From NCBI RefSeq assembly GCF_019429535.1, contig NZ_JAHXZM010000003.1, positions 434,001-498,000 on the forward strand: a DNA stretch of 64,000 bases, in the 5' to 3' direction. The notes under the pieces are model-generated. The model was given only the letters and a program-made list of their open reading frames with translations. It was not told where the DNA came from and made no database searches. Positions 47,292 to 58,962 of this stretch are shown here, in pieces. The translations under genes and the position numbers were made by a program. Each line of letters begins with the position of its first letter. Position 1 is the stretch's first letter. Source of the DNA: Sphingomonas citricola (lineage in GTDB: Bacteria > Pseudomonadota > Alphaproteobacteria > Sphingomonadales > Sphingomonadaceae).

Positions 47292-48973
47292 GGATGCGTC
47301 GTAAGCGCCGCATCCTTGCGCGCCGCGGCCGCGCGCGGCAACGCGACGGTCAGGCGCGCCGGCTCGAACATCAGGTGGCCACCCACCTGCGCGGCAAGAT
47401 TGCGCACGAGCCGGAGCGCGAAGCCGACCCCGAGGAGCGGCGCGCCATCGGCGTCGTCGACCTGATCGTCGAGGTGGAGCAGGCTAAGATCGTCGCGCCC
47501 GACGAACGCGGCGGGGCGATCGATCGAGACGTGCACCATGTCGGCGTCGTCGTCCGCTACCACCACCCGCATTACCTCGCCCGCGACGCTTGCCGAGAGC
47601 AAAGTCGCCGTCAGCCGCGACAGCAGCCGTTCGACCGCGATCGGATCGGCGGCGACGCGTACGTCACCGGCGTCGGGCAGCAGCAGTTCGGCGCCGCGCC
47701 GCAACGCCAGCGGTGCCAGATCATCGGCCACCTGCGTCAGCACCGACTGCAGCGCGATCACGTCGGCGCGCAGATCGAGCGCCGCGGCCTCGATCCGCGC
47801 CGCCATGTCGAGGTCCTCGATCGCACCGATCAGTCCCGATACCTGGCTGCGGATCGCCGCCGCGCGCTCGCGATACGTCTCGGGGACCGGCCCCAGCAAT
47901 TCGCGCTCGATCAGCTCGGAGAAGCCCGCGATCGCATTCGTCGGGGTGCGTAATTCGTGCACCAACCGACGCAACCCTTCGGCACCGCGCGCGTCGATCG
48001 TCGCCGGCGGCGCGGGGCGGGAGCGTGCCGCATCCTCCTCGATCCGTGGGCGCCGCGCGCTGCCGCGATAACCGAGAAAACGTCCCGTGCTCCGCTCGAA
48101 CACCGGGACACCCGCGATCCGCCAGTCGCCACCGAGCGGCGACGCGCCTGCGATGACCAGCCGCGCGTCGGCGAACGCGGCCCGCTTGCGAAACGCGCCT
48201 GCGGCAACACCGTCGACCCCGGTACGCGCGACCCCGGCGTGCGCCAGATGCGTCCCGATCACCGCACCGCGCGGCGCGCTGTCGATCCAGCGGATGACCC
48301 CGTCGGCGTCGGTTTCGAAGCGGAACGACGCGACCTGCGCCTCATCCGCCATCGCGAACGGAAAGGGCGTATTGCGCCCGCGCTGGAATTCCTCGATCCG
48401 GTGGACGAGATCGGCGATCTCGAACCGCTCGCCCGGCGCGGCCGCCGCGTCGGCGATGTCGCCCGCTGCGTCGACGGGCGCGACCACCGGCGCCGAAACG
48501 GGCGCTATGACGGGCGCAGCCGCGACCGAGGCACCGGCGGGGCGCTGATCGCTCAATGCGAAATCGGTGCTGCCCATCGTCTCGAGCGCGCGGGTCGCAC
48601 TCGGCGGCAGATCGCCGCGCTGTCGCAGCACGCTGCGCCCGAGCGGCGACAATTGCGGGATGAGGTCGTCCCAATCCTCGGGCGACAGTCGCGCGGCGCG
48701 CAGCACCGACGCCGCTACCTCGGGCTCGTCACGTGCGAACAGCGCAACGAGCGCTGCGGGCGGATCGGCGAGCGCCAGCCCGCGTGCCACCGCCGTACGC
48801 GTTGCCGCGGGAACAGCGTCGGCGAGCGCGCGCAACCGCGCGAGCAGCACGTCGTCGGCGGGCGCACGACCACGCGCGATCAGGTCGGTCAGCTGGCGGA
48901 ATGCGGCGCGCGCGCCGAAGGAAGTCGACACGTCGGCAGCGAGAACCGTCTTCAGACTGTCATCGAACCGCAC
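47288..48973 (-). CDS. Atypical sensor histidine kinase
   Basis: A 561-residue soluble protein: N-terminal helical region rich in Ala/Arg, a central PAS-like part (about 214-307), and a HisKA helix with the phospho-acceptor His339 in RRLVHELRTPTNAIAGFSEL. The ATPase region is degenerate. The N-box Asn and the DxGxG box are not found, while a G2-like LLGVGFALRLVRNLAAQVGG remains. GTG start at 48973 has AGGAGGTCGC upstream. It overlaps the polysaccharide deacetylase, so the pair may regulate or sense envelope polysaccharide; no response regulator gene is adjacent. Confidence 0.75.
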   Translation of the reverse strand: MRFDDSLKTVLAADVSTSFGARAAFRQLTDLIARGRAPADDVLLARLRALADAVPAATRTAVARGLALADPPAALVALFARDEPEVAASVLRAARLSPEDWDDLIPQLSPLGRSVLRQRGDLPPSATRALETMGSTDFALSDQRPAGASVAAAPVIAPVSAPVVAPVDAAGDIADAAAAPGERFEIADLVHRIEEFQRGRNTPFPFAMADEAQVASFRFETDADGVIRWIDSAPRGAVIGTHLAHAGVARTGVDGVAAGAFRKRAAFADARLVIAGASPLGGDWRIAGVPVFERSTGRFLGYRGSARRPRIEEDAARSRPAPPATIDARGAEGLRRLVHELRTPTNAIAGFSELIERELLGPVPETYRERAAAIRSQVSGLIGAIEDLDMAARIEAAALDLRADVIALQSVLTQVADDLAPLALRRGAELLLPDAGDVRVAADPIAVERLLSRLTATLLSASVAGEVMRVVVADDDADMVHVSIDRPAAFVGRDDLSLLHLDDQVDDADGAPLLGVGFALRLVRNLAAQVGGHLMFEPARLTVALPRAAAARKDAALTTHP

Positions 48974-49169
48974 GCGACCTCCTAGCGGAATGGATCTCGA
49001 TCGCGCTGCGACCAGACGAGGTAACCGACTACACCGTGGATCGGTCCACGTCATCAGCACGCTTGTTCGCATATGTCACAGCATGGCACAATTGCGTTGT
49101 CGCGCAATTATCCTATAGCGACGCGCGGTGCACGACTTGTCATCGTGCGTGCGAAAACAGGAAATGGTT

Positions 49170-49631
49170 ATGGCGTTGGACAAGATCGATCGTGAAATCC
49201 TCTCGTTGCTCCAGGAGGACGGTCGCATGACGAACGTCGATCTGGCGGATCGCGTCGGATTGACTGCGCCGCCGTGCCTGCGCCGCGTCCGCGCGCTCGA
49301 GCAGGCGGGCGTGATCCGCGGCTATCACGCCGACTGCGATCCCGCGAAGCTCGGCTATCCCATCACCGTCTTCGCGATGGTCAGCCTGCGCAGCCAGGCG
49401 GAACAGGACCTCGCGCAGTTCGAGGAGCATATCGCGACCATCCCCGAGGTGCGCGAATGCCATATGCTCAACGGCGAGATCGACTTCATCCTGAAGATCG
49501 TCGCCCCCAACCTCGAGAGCTTCCAGCGATTGCTGACGACGCAACTGACCGCGGCACCCAATGTCGCGAGCGTCAAATCATCGCTGACGATCCGAACCGC
49601 CAAGGCGCAGACCGGCGTGCCGATCGCCTGA
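49170..49631 (+). CDS. Lrp/AsnC-family transcriptional regulator
   Basis: A 153-residue regulator with HTH (DREILSLLQEDGRMTNVDLA, DRVGLTAPPCLRRVRALEQA) and RAM domain (EVRECHMLNGEIDFILKIVA). The family-typical PPCLRRV recognition helix is intact. The ATG at 49170 has CAGGA 9 nt upstream; ATGs a little upstream are alternatives. Divergent from the kinase/deacetylase pair; followed by a hairpin terminator. Confidence 0.87.
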   Translation: MALDKIDREILSLLQEDGRMTNVDLADRVGLTAPPCLRRVRALEQAGVIRGYHADCDPAKLGYPITVFAMVSLRSQAEQDLAQFEEHIATIPEVRECHMLNGEIDFILKIVAPNLESFQRLLTTQLTAAPNVASVKSSLTIRTAKAQTGVPIA

Positions 49632-49643
49632 CCCGCATATGAA

Positions 49644-49669
49644 AAGGGGCGACCCGCAGGCCGCCCCTT
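49644..49669. terminator. Hairpin terminator between convergent genes
   Basis: AAGGGGCG (49644-49651) pairs with CGCCCCTT (49662-49669) around a 10-nt loop, with A residues before and pyrimidines after. It sits between the stops of the convergent Lrp and TPR-protein genes and can serve both. Confidence 0.7.
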
Positions 49670-49694
49670 CCCATGTCATCAGAATGCTAGCCAA

Positions 49695-50969
49695 TCAGCC
49701 GACCGGCGGATGGTCGAGATACTCGATCCAGAGACCGGCCAGATCGGCGCGCGGCTGGCCCTTGACCGCCTCGAACGCAGTCCGCGCTCCCGCCTTGTCG
49801 CCCGAATAGGCGAGCGCGATCCCCAGGCGCGTGTTGACCGCGTCGGCGTCGACCTGCCCCTTCTGCAGCGCGGTGCGGTACAGACCGGCCGCCTTGGCAT
49901 AGTCGCCCGTGCCGAAGAACGCGTCGGCGGTGCTCGCCGCCAGCTTGCCATTGGCCGCCGCGTTGGCGCGCGTCTCCAGCCCCGACAGCGAGCCTTCGTT
50001 GCCGATCGACTTGTTCGACGCCGCCAGCAGCGAGGTCGCGTTGGCGCTGCCCGACGGGATCTTGCCCGACGACGTGCCCTGGCTCAGCACGGTCTTGGCT
50101 TCCCACGGAATACCGAGGTCGAACGCATATTGCGCGTAGATCTCGTAGTCATACTGGTCGGCCAGCGCCTTGCCGTGACGCAGCAGACGGAACAGGTCGA
50201 TCTTCTGCCCCTTGTCGAGCGTCGCGACGCCCCCCGAAGTCAGGCCGAAGGTCGTGACGACGTCGCGCCAATTCTTGGCGGTCGGATACGCCTCGACGTA
50301 CTTCTTGAGCCACGCGTAGGTCAGCGCGCCGTTGCGCTTTTGATTGCTCTTCGCGATCATGAAACGGTACAGGTCCTCGCCCGGCTTCTGCCCGGCCGCG
50401 ACCTGCGCCGCAATGACCTTGTCCATCTCGGTCGACGCGCCCGCGAGGTCGCCCGCATCGGCCTTCGACTTGACGAGCTGGAGCGTCATGTTGGGGTTGC
50501 TGTAGCCGGCTGCCTGCGCCGCCGCGAAATATTGCGCCGCGCCGGCATTGTCCTTCGCGTTGGTCGCGATGCGGCCGAGCTCGTAATTGTAGCGGCCGAG
50601 ATCGGCGGGCGGGGTCTTCGGGTTCGCGACCAGCGCCTTCAGCGGCACCGCGAGCGCGGCGTCGCTGCCCTGGTTGTTGCCGATCTTCTTCGCCTCGAGG
50701 TTCAGGCGCAGGGCGGCCGCGATATAGCGATCGTCGTCGGTCTTCACCGCGGCCTCGGCCTGCGCGATCGACGTCTCAGCGGCCGCCAGGTCGTTCGCGG
50801 CGAGCGCGGTCTGCGCGGCGGCGGCGGGGACCTGGACCTCCTTGGTCAGCTTCATCCCCGGCGCTTCGGCCTTCTTGTCCTTCTTCTGCGCAGCCGCGGG
50901 CTGAACCGCGATCGACGCGCCACCGGCGAGCAGGGCGGCTGCGAACAAAGCGTTGGTGAACCTCTTCAT
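49695..50969 (-). CDS. Secreted TPR-like repeat protein
   Basis: A 424-residue exported protein with signal peptide (MKRFTNALFAAALLAGGASI, cleavage near AAA-Q) and long Ala-rich helical pairs of TPR type, e.g. AAAAQTALAANDLAAAETSI, RYNYELGRIATNAKDNAGAA and DAFFGTGDYAKAAGLYRTAL. No catalytic motif. Probably a periplasmic scaffolding protein; common in sphingomonads without assigned role. Stands alone between two terminators/promoters. Confidence 0.7.
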   Translation of the reverse strand: MKRFTNALFAAALLAGGASIAVQPAAAQKKDKKAEAPGMKLTKEVQVPAAAAQTALAANDLAAAETSIAQAEAAVKTDDDRYIAAALRLNLEAKKIGNNQGSDAALAVPLKALVANPKTPPADLGRYNYELGRIATNAKDNAGAAQYFAAAQAAGYSNPNMTLQLVKSKADAGDLAGASTEMDKVIAAQVAAGQKPGEDLYRFMIAKSNQKRNGALTYAWLKKYVEAYPTAKNWRDVVTTFGLTSGGVATLDKGQKIDLFRLLRHGKALADQYDYEIYAQYAFDLGIPWEAKTVLSQGTSSGKIPSGSANATSLLAASNKSIGNEGSLSGLETRANAAANGKLAASTADAFFGTGDYAKAAGLYRTALQKGQVDADAVNTRLGIALAYSGDKAGARTAFEAVKGQPRADLAGLWIEYLDHPPVG

Positions 50970-51119
50970 CGACTATTCTCTCCGATACGGCCGCGAGCGT
51001 GCCTGCTGCCGCGATGCTCTAGTGATCCTGCGTCGCGGGTTCAAGGAAGGTACGATACGTACCCAGCACGCGCTGAACCGTGATTGAACGCGCTCGTTCC
51101 GCCCGCTAGCGCGTCGGGA

Positions 51120-51875
51120 ATGATCGCCCTGCTCTCCCCCGCCAAGACGCTCGACCTCGACACGCCCGCGCCGTTCGACGCCACCCGCCCGCGCTTCGCC
51201 GACGAGGCCGCAACGCTCGCGAAGGCCGCCTCGCATCTGACGCAGAAGAAGCTCGGCGAATTGATGCACATCAGCCCCGCGCTTGCGAAGCTCAACGCCG
51301 ACCGTTTCCGCGACTTCGCGGACGCGGCCGAACGCCCCGCGATCTACACCTTCGCGGGCGACGTCTACACCGGGTTCGAGGTCGCGACGCTCGACGAGCC
51401 CGCCGTCCGCTTCGCGCAGGATCACCTGCGTTTATTGTCGGGGCTCTACGGGCTCCTTCGCCCGCTCGACGCGATGCGCCCCTATCGACTCGAGATGGGA
51501 ACGCGTTGGGCACCAAGGCACAAGAAGCTGACCGATTGGTGGGGCAATCGGATCGCCGACGCGCTCGCCGCCGACGTCGAAGAGGAAGGCTCTGGCGCGA
51601 TCCTCAACCTCGCCTCGAACGAATATTTCGCCACGGTCGACGGCAAGTTGCCCGCCGCCACGCGCATCATCGCGGTCGACTTCCGCGAAGGTGACGGCCG
51701 GTTCATCAGCTTCCACGCCAAAAAGGCGCGCGGGCTGATGGCGCGCTGGATGGTCGAGCATCAGGTGACCAACCCGGACGCGATGCGCGGGTTCGACAGC
51801 GACGGCTATTCCTATGACGCGGCGGCGAGCAGCGACGATCGCTGGACCTTCGCGCGAACGGGAGAAAAAGCATGA
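51120..51875 (+). CDS. yaaA: Peroxide stress protein YaaA (DUF328)
   Basis: A 251-residue DUF328 protein. In E. coli YaaA limits free iron and oxidative DNA damage under peroxide stress. Family signatures: MIALLSPAKTLDLDTP at the start, TFAGDVYTGFE, LSGLYGLLRPLDAMRPYRLE, LNLASNEYF and FHAKKARGLMARWM. The start at 51120 gives the canonical N-terminus; an upstream in-frame start adds 12 non-conserved residues. Overlaps the following SDR by 4 nt. Confidence 0.93.
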   Translation: MIALLSPAKTLDLDTPAPFDATRPRFADEAATLAKAASHLTQKKLGELMHISPALAKLNADRFRDFADAAERPAIYTFAGDVYTGFEVATLDEPAVRFAQDHLRLLSGLYGLLRPLDAMRPYRLEMGTRWAPRHKKLTDWWGNRIADALAADVEEEGSGAILNLASNEYFATVDGKLPAATRIIAVDFREGDGRFISFHAKKARGLMARWMVEHQVTNPDAMRGFDSDGYSYDAAASSDDRWTFARTGEKA

Positions 51876-52555
51876 GCGAGATCCGCAACGCGGTCGTCAT
51901 CGGCGCCTCGGGCGGGATCGGCGCGGCGCTGGTTGGGGCACTCGAGGACGAGGACGTCCCCGCCCTGCCGTTCGCGCGCTCCTTCCCGGGCGAGCGCCAC
52001 CTCGACCTTGAGGATGAGGCGAGCATCGCCGCCGCCGCCGCGCGTGCGGGCTCGCCCGACCTCGTGATCGTCGCGACGGGCCTGCTTCACGATGCCGATC
52101 ACGGTCCCGAAAAGGCGATCCGCGAGCTCGACCCCGCGTGGCTCCAACGCCAGTTCGCGGTCAACGCGATCGGCCCCGCACTCGTCGCCAAGCATTTCCT
52201 GCCCGTCATGCCCAAGACCGGGCGCAGCGTGCTCGCGTTCCTGTCCGCGCGTGTCGGCAGCATCACCGACAACCGACTGGGGGGCTGGTACGGCTATCGC
52301 GCGTCGAAGGCCGCGCTCAACCAGCTCGTCCGCACCCTCGCCGTCGAGGACAAGCGCCGCAACGATCGCGGGCTCGTCGTCGCGCTTCACCCCGGCACCG
52401 TCGATACCGCGCTGTCGCAGCCGTTCCGCCAGTCGGGGCGCGACCTGTTCAAGCCCGACCGCGCTGCGGTGCAGTTGCTCGACGTGATCGACGGTCTGAA
52501 AGTCACCGACAGCGGGCGCCACTTCGCCTGGGACGGCAGCGAGATCGCGCCCTGA
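51872..52555 (+). CDS. SDR-family oxidoreductase (C-factor-like)
   Basis: A 227-residue short-chain dehydrogenase with VVIGASGGIGAAL at the nucleotide site, NAIGPALVAKHFLP, FLSARVGSI and YGYRASKAALNQLV with catalytic Tyr/Lys. This short variant with the SDNRxGGWYGYRASK-like segment is the CsgA/C-factor-like subgroup. Substrate unknown. Start overlaps the yaaA stop (ATGA), so the two are co-translated. Confidence 0.85.
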   Translation: MSEIRNAVVIGASGGIGAALVGALEDEDVPALPFARSFPGERHLDLEDEASIAAAAARAGSPDLVIVATGLLHDADHGPEKAIRELDPAWLQRQFAVNAIGPALVAKHFLPVMPKTGRSVLAFLSARVGSITDNRLGGWYGYRASKAALNQLVRTLAVEDKRRNDRGLVVALHPGTVDTALSQPFRQSGRDLFKPDRAAVQLLDVIDGLKVTDSGRHFAWDGSEIAP

Positions 52556-52685
52556 TCGCGGGCGGCGCCGCGTGCGATGGCGAGGTTACACGATCGTCAC
52601 GATCGCGACAGCGCCGCGTCACGCGCGCGTCTCTAATTCGGCATCAGGCGCACGTCGAAGCGCCGGACGCTTAGGAGATACGATC

Positions 52686-52982
52686 ATGATCCGTTCGCTG
52701 CCCTTCGCCCTCCTCTCCTCCGCCGCGCTGTTTTCCGCGGGCATGGCGGTTGCGCAAACCCCGTCGGCGCACGGCACCACCGCAGCGCACACCACCCGCA
52801 CGACGACCCAGGCCCGCACCACCGCGACCAGCACCACCAAGCCGGCGATGGCAGCGACGCGCACAGCCGCTGCTGGCAGCACCAGCGGCCGCATGGTCGC
52901 CACCAAGACCTCGACTGGCAAGAGCGTGACCTACGATTGCTCGAAAACCGGCAACGCGACCAAGAAAGCCTGCAAGCGCTGA
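52686..52982 (+). CDS. Small secreted Thr-rich protein
   Basis: A 98-residue exported protein: signal peptide MIRSLPFALLSSAALFSAGM ending near VAQ, a low-complexity Thr/Ala/Ser region, and a C-terminal YDCSKTGNATKKACKR with two cysteines that could form a disulphide. AGGAGAT is well placed upstream. No known domain; similar small proteins are frequent in sphingomonads. Confidence 0.65.
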   Translation: MIRSLPFALLSSAALFSAGMAVAQTPSAHGTTAAHTTRTTTQARTTATSTTKPAMAATRTAAAGSTSGRMVATKTSTGKSVTYDCSKTGNATKKACKR

Positions 52983-52998
52983 TCGGACCTCATATGCT

Positions 52999-53034
52999 CC
53001 CGCGCGCGCGCCTGCACGTACGTACGCGCGCGGG
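52999..53034. terminator. GC-rich hairpin upstream of gyrA
   Basis: A 10-bp stem CCCGCGCGCG (52999-53008) / CGCGCGCGGG (53025-53034) with a 16-nt loop. No T-run follows. It lies between the small secreted gene and gyrA and may act as a transcript end or processing signal. Confidence 0.45.
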
Positions 53035-53102
53035 GGTGGTCACGGAGGCCGTGCTCGGCTAGGCTGCCGCCTTTCCATTGCAGCAGCGAAGAGCGTAGCA
53101 CC

Positions 53103-55873
<2,771 letters not shown>

Positions 55874-55877
<4 letters not shown>

Positions 55878-56239
55878 GCGACGCTGACACCAAACCCCTC
55901 ACCGCGTACAAGGTACTGACCGGCGATCAGATGGCGGCGCTGGAACGCGACGGCAGCTTCGCGGGTGCGCCAGTCGATCTGGCGGACGGGTACATCCACC
56001 TGTCCACCGCCGACCAATTGGCGGAGACGATCGACAAGCATTTCGCCGGGCAGGACGACCTCCACATCGTCGCGGTCGATCTGGCCGCCTACGCCGACGA
56101 CGCGCTGCGGTGGGAGCCGTCACGCGGGGGGCAGCTCTTCCCGCACCTCTACGCGCCGTTGCTGCTGGAAACCGCGGTGGCCTACTCGCCGCTCGATCGC
56201 CACGACGACGGCAGCGTCCGCCTGCCCGTCGCCGGCTAG
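55874..56239 (+). CDS. DUF952-family protein
   Basis: A 121-residue protein of the DUF952 family: YKVLTGDQMAALERDGSF, DLADGYIHLSTADQLAET, and WEPSRGGQLFPHLYAPLL are the conserved blocks. These proteins have a glutathione-S-transferase-omega-like name in some annotations, but the function is unknown. Overlaps gyrA by 4 nt and the convergent DUF488 gene by 4 nt at its stop. Confidence 0.85.
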
Positions 56240-56667
56240 ACGTAGAGGTCGACGACCGCGCGGCCTTCGCCCACCGCACCGAGCAACAGCGTGCGGTGGC
56301 AGTGGCACGGGTCGCGTTCGTAGCACAGCAGGGCGCTCGGCACCTCGTCGGCGAGCGCCAGCATTTGCGCAGCTGCGATCTGCGCCTCGGGCAATTCCAG
56401 TTGCGCGTCGTATACCGCAGTCAATGTCGCGACGTCGCCCTTCTTCGCCGCGTCGCGCCCCGGCTTGGGTGTGCCCAGTGCCTTCAGGTGGACGTAATCG
56501 ATCCCCTCAGCCTTGAGCGAGGCGGCGAGCGTCGATTTCGAGAAGCCCGGGCGCCGCGACAGCGGCAGCGCACGCACGTCGATCACGCGCCGCACCCCTG
56601 CCGCCTGCAACGTCGCGACGAATGCTTCCATCGTCACGCCTTCATACCCGATCGTGTAGATCGTCAT
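56236..56667 (-). CDS. DUF488-family protein
   Basis: A 143-residue protein: MTIYTIGYEGVTMEAFVATL, VIDVRALPLSRRPGFSKS and ALLCYERDPCHCHRTLL are the diagnostic DUF488 blocks, the last with the conserved Cys/His cluster. Function of the family is unsettled. Start at 56667 follows GGAGGAACGG; upstream frame not conserved. Its stop overlaps that of the convergent DUF952 gene. Confidence 0.85.
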   Translation of the reverse strand: MTIYTIGYEGVTMEAFVATLQAAGVRRVIDVRALPLSRRPGFSKSTLAASLKAEGIDYVHLKALGTPKPGRDAAKKGDVATLTAVYDAQLELPEAQIAAAQMLALADEVPSALLCYERDPCHCHRTLLLGAVGEGRAVVDLYV

Positions 56668-56736
56668 CGCCCGTTCCTCCGCCCGACGCGCACGAGCCTT
56701 GCACCGCACGGGCCCGCGCCATAATCACCGCGCCCG

Positions 56737-57726
56737 ATGCAACACTCGGACCACCGCCCCGGAACCCTCATCCCCGGCGGTGCGGTGTTCCCGCACCGTC
56801 ACCTGACTGGGATCGACGGGCTCGAACCACACGAGATCACCTTCCTGCTCGACGAGGCCGAGCAATGGGTCGAGGCCAACCGCGCACCGACCACCGCCGA
56901 CAAGCGGCTCGCCGGCCTCACGCAGATCAACGCATTCTTCGAGAATTCGACCCGCACGTTGTTGAGCTTCGAGATCGCGGGCAAGCGTCTGGGCGCCGAC
57001 GTGGTCAACATGCACGCCGCGCAGTCGAGCGTGAAGAAGGGCGAGACGCTGATCGATACCGCGATGACGCTGAACGCGATGCGCGCCGACGTGATCGTGA
57101 TCCGCCACATGAGCTCGGGCGCGGTGCGACTGATCGCGGACAAGGTCGATTGTCCGGTGTTGAACGCGGGCGACGGTCGCCACGAACACCCGACGCAGGC
57201 GCTGCTCGACGCGCTGACGATTCGTCGCCGGCTCGGCGGCATCGCGAACAAGCGCGTCGTGATCTGCGGCGACCTGCTCCACAGCCGCGTCGCGCGATCG
57301 AACATCCTCGCACTCACCGCGCTCGCCGCCGAGGTTCGCGTCTGCGCGCCCTCGACGCTGATGCCGCCCGAGATCGAGCGGATGGGCGTCACCGCGTTCA
57401 CTGACTTCGATCAGGCGATCGCGCACGCCGACGTGGTGATGATGCTGCGGCTTCAGACCGAGCGGATGTCGGGTGGCTATGTGCCGTCGGTGCGTGAGTA
57501 TCACCTCCGCTATGGCCTCACGATGGAACGGCTCGACCGCTACGCCCCCGACGCGCTCGTCATGCATCCGGGCCCGATGAATCGCGGGGTCGAGATCGAC
57601 TCGGCCGTCGCCGATCACGTCGAGCGTTCGGCGATCACCGAGCAGGTCGCGATGGGGGTCGCGGTCCGCATGGCGTGCCTCGACGTGCTGACCAGACGCG
57701 CGCGCGGCGTGGAGGGTTGGGCATGA
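56737..57726 (+). CDS. pyrB: Aspartate carbamoyltransferase, catalytic chain
   Basis: Second step of pyrimidine biosynthesis: carbamoyl phosphate plus aspartate to carbamoyl aspartate. 329 residues with the carbamoyl-phosphate site [13 protein letters not shown], the 80s-loop [29 protein letters not shown] and [11 protein letters not shown]. An N-terminal extension of about 20 residues before [10 protein letters not shown] is typical for ATCases that assemble with a pseudo-dihydroorotase, and the next gene encodes one, overlapping by 4 nt (ATGA). Confidence 0.95.
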   Translation: MQHSDHRPGTLIPGGAVFPHRHLTGIDGLEPHEITFLLDEAEQWVEANRAPTTADKRLAGLTQINAFFENSTRTLLSFEIAGKRLGADVVNMHAAQSSVKKGETLIDTAMTLNAMRADVIVIRHMSSGAVRLIADKVDCPVLNAGDGRHEHPTQALLDALTIRRRLGGIANKRVVICGDLLHSRVARSNILALTALAAEVRVCAPSTLMPPEIERMGVTAFTDFDQAIAHADVVMMLRLQTERMSGGYVPSVREYHLRYGLTMERLDRYAPDALVMHPGPMNRGVEIDSAVADHVERSAITEQVAMGVAVRMACLDVLTRRARGVEGWA

Positions 57727-58934
57727 ACGCGCTGCACCTCACCAACGCGCGCATCGTCTGCCCGGCGACGGGCGAGCGCAACGGCGACCTGCTGATCGTC
57801 GACGGCGTCATTTCGGACGGTCTCGCCCCCGACGATGCCGTTCGCGTCGATTGCGGCGGCAGGCTGATCCTGCCCGGCATCGTCGACGTGGGCGTCGCGA
57901 CGATCGACCGCGCCGCCTTTCGCGCCGGTGGCATCACGCGGGTCGCGCTGATGCCCGATCAGTCGCCGGTGCTCGACGAACCCGGCATCGTCCAGCGATC
58001 CGCGCTCATCGGCCGCCCCGATCTGTGGATCCACCCGATCGCCGCCGCGACACGCGGTCTGAAGGGGCAGGATCTGGCCGAGATGGCGATCTGCGCCTCC
58101 GCCGGCGCGCGCGCGGTCGGCACCGGGCGCGGCTGGATCGCCGATACGGGCGTCATGCACCGCGTTCTGACCTACGCGCGCGACCTCGACCTGCCGGTGA
58201 TCGTCCATGCCGAGGACGGCGGACTGACGGCCGGGGCGGTCGCGACCGCGGGCGAGACGGCGACCCGGCTCGGGCTGCCCGCCGCACCCGCGCTCGCCGA
58301 AGCGCTCGCGATCGCGCGCGATCTGATGCTGGCCGAGGAAACGGGCGCGCGGCTCCACATCCGCCAGGTCACCACCGCCGCCGGCTTCGCGCTGGTCCGC
58401 GCCGCCAAGGCGCGCGGCGTGCGCGTCAGTTGCGGCATCACGCCCGCCCATTTGCTGCTGTCCGACAATGCGATGAGCGATTTTCGCACCTTCGCGCATC
58501 TCTCCCCGCCGCTCAGGTCCGAGGACGATCGCCGCGCCGCGCTCGCCGCACTCGCCGACGGCACGATCGACCTCTTGTGCTCGGGCCACGATCCACACGG
58601 ACCGGAGGAGAAACGCCTGCCCTTCGCCGATTCAACCTCGGGCGCGGCGGGCGCGGTCACGCTGCTGCCGCTCGCGCTCGGGCTGGTGCGCGACGGCGTG
58701 GTGAATCTTACACGACTGGCCGAATTGCTGGCGCTCGCGCCGGCGCGACTGCTCGGTGTCGAGACCGGCACGCTCGCCCCCGGTATGCCCGGCGACGTCA
58801 TCCTGCTCGATCCGAACGCCCCGTGGCAGATCGATGCCGACGCGACTCCGGGCGCCGCGGGCAACACGCCGTTCGACGGCCTACCCGTGCAAGGGCGCGT
58901 GCTGCGCGTGTGGAAGGGCGGCCGCGAGCTCTAG
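57723..58934 (+). CDS. pyrC': Dihydroorotase-like ATCase partner (pseudo-DHOase)
   Basis: A 403-residue amidohydrolase-fold protein related to class I dihydroorotase. The zinc site HxH that should follow the PGxxD motif is lost: [12 protein letters not shown] has Gly57 and Ala59 in place of the two histidines. A His remains in VIVHAEDGG and in [10 protein letters not shown], and the last site reads [12 protein letters not shown]. This matches the inactive PyrC' of Pseudomonas, which is needed structurally to assemble ATCase; a working dihydroorotase should be encoded elsewhere. Start ATG 57723 overlaps the pyrB stop. Confidence 0.85.
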   Translation: MNALHLTNARIVCPATGERNGDLLIVDGVISDGLAPDDAVRVDCGGRLILPGIVDVGVATIDRAAFRAGGITRVALMPDQSPVLDEPGIVQRSALIGRPDLWIHPIAAATRGLKGQDLAEMAICASAGARAVGTGRGWIADTGVMHRVLTYARDLDLPVIVHAEDGGLTAGAVATAGETATRLGLPAAPALAEALAIARDLMLAEETGARLHIRQVTTAAGFALVRAAKARGVRVSCGITPAHLLLSDNAMSDFRTFAHLSPPLRSEDDRRAALAALADGTIDLLCSGHDPHGPEEKRLPFADSTSGAAGAVTLLPLALGLVRDGVVNLTRLAELLALAPARLLGVETGTLAPGMPGDVILLDPNAPWQIDADATPGAAGNTPFDGLPVQGRVLRVWKGGREL

Positions 58935-58962
58935 GCGGCTCGCACCACCCCGCCCGGTCGTC

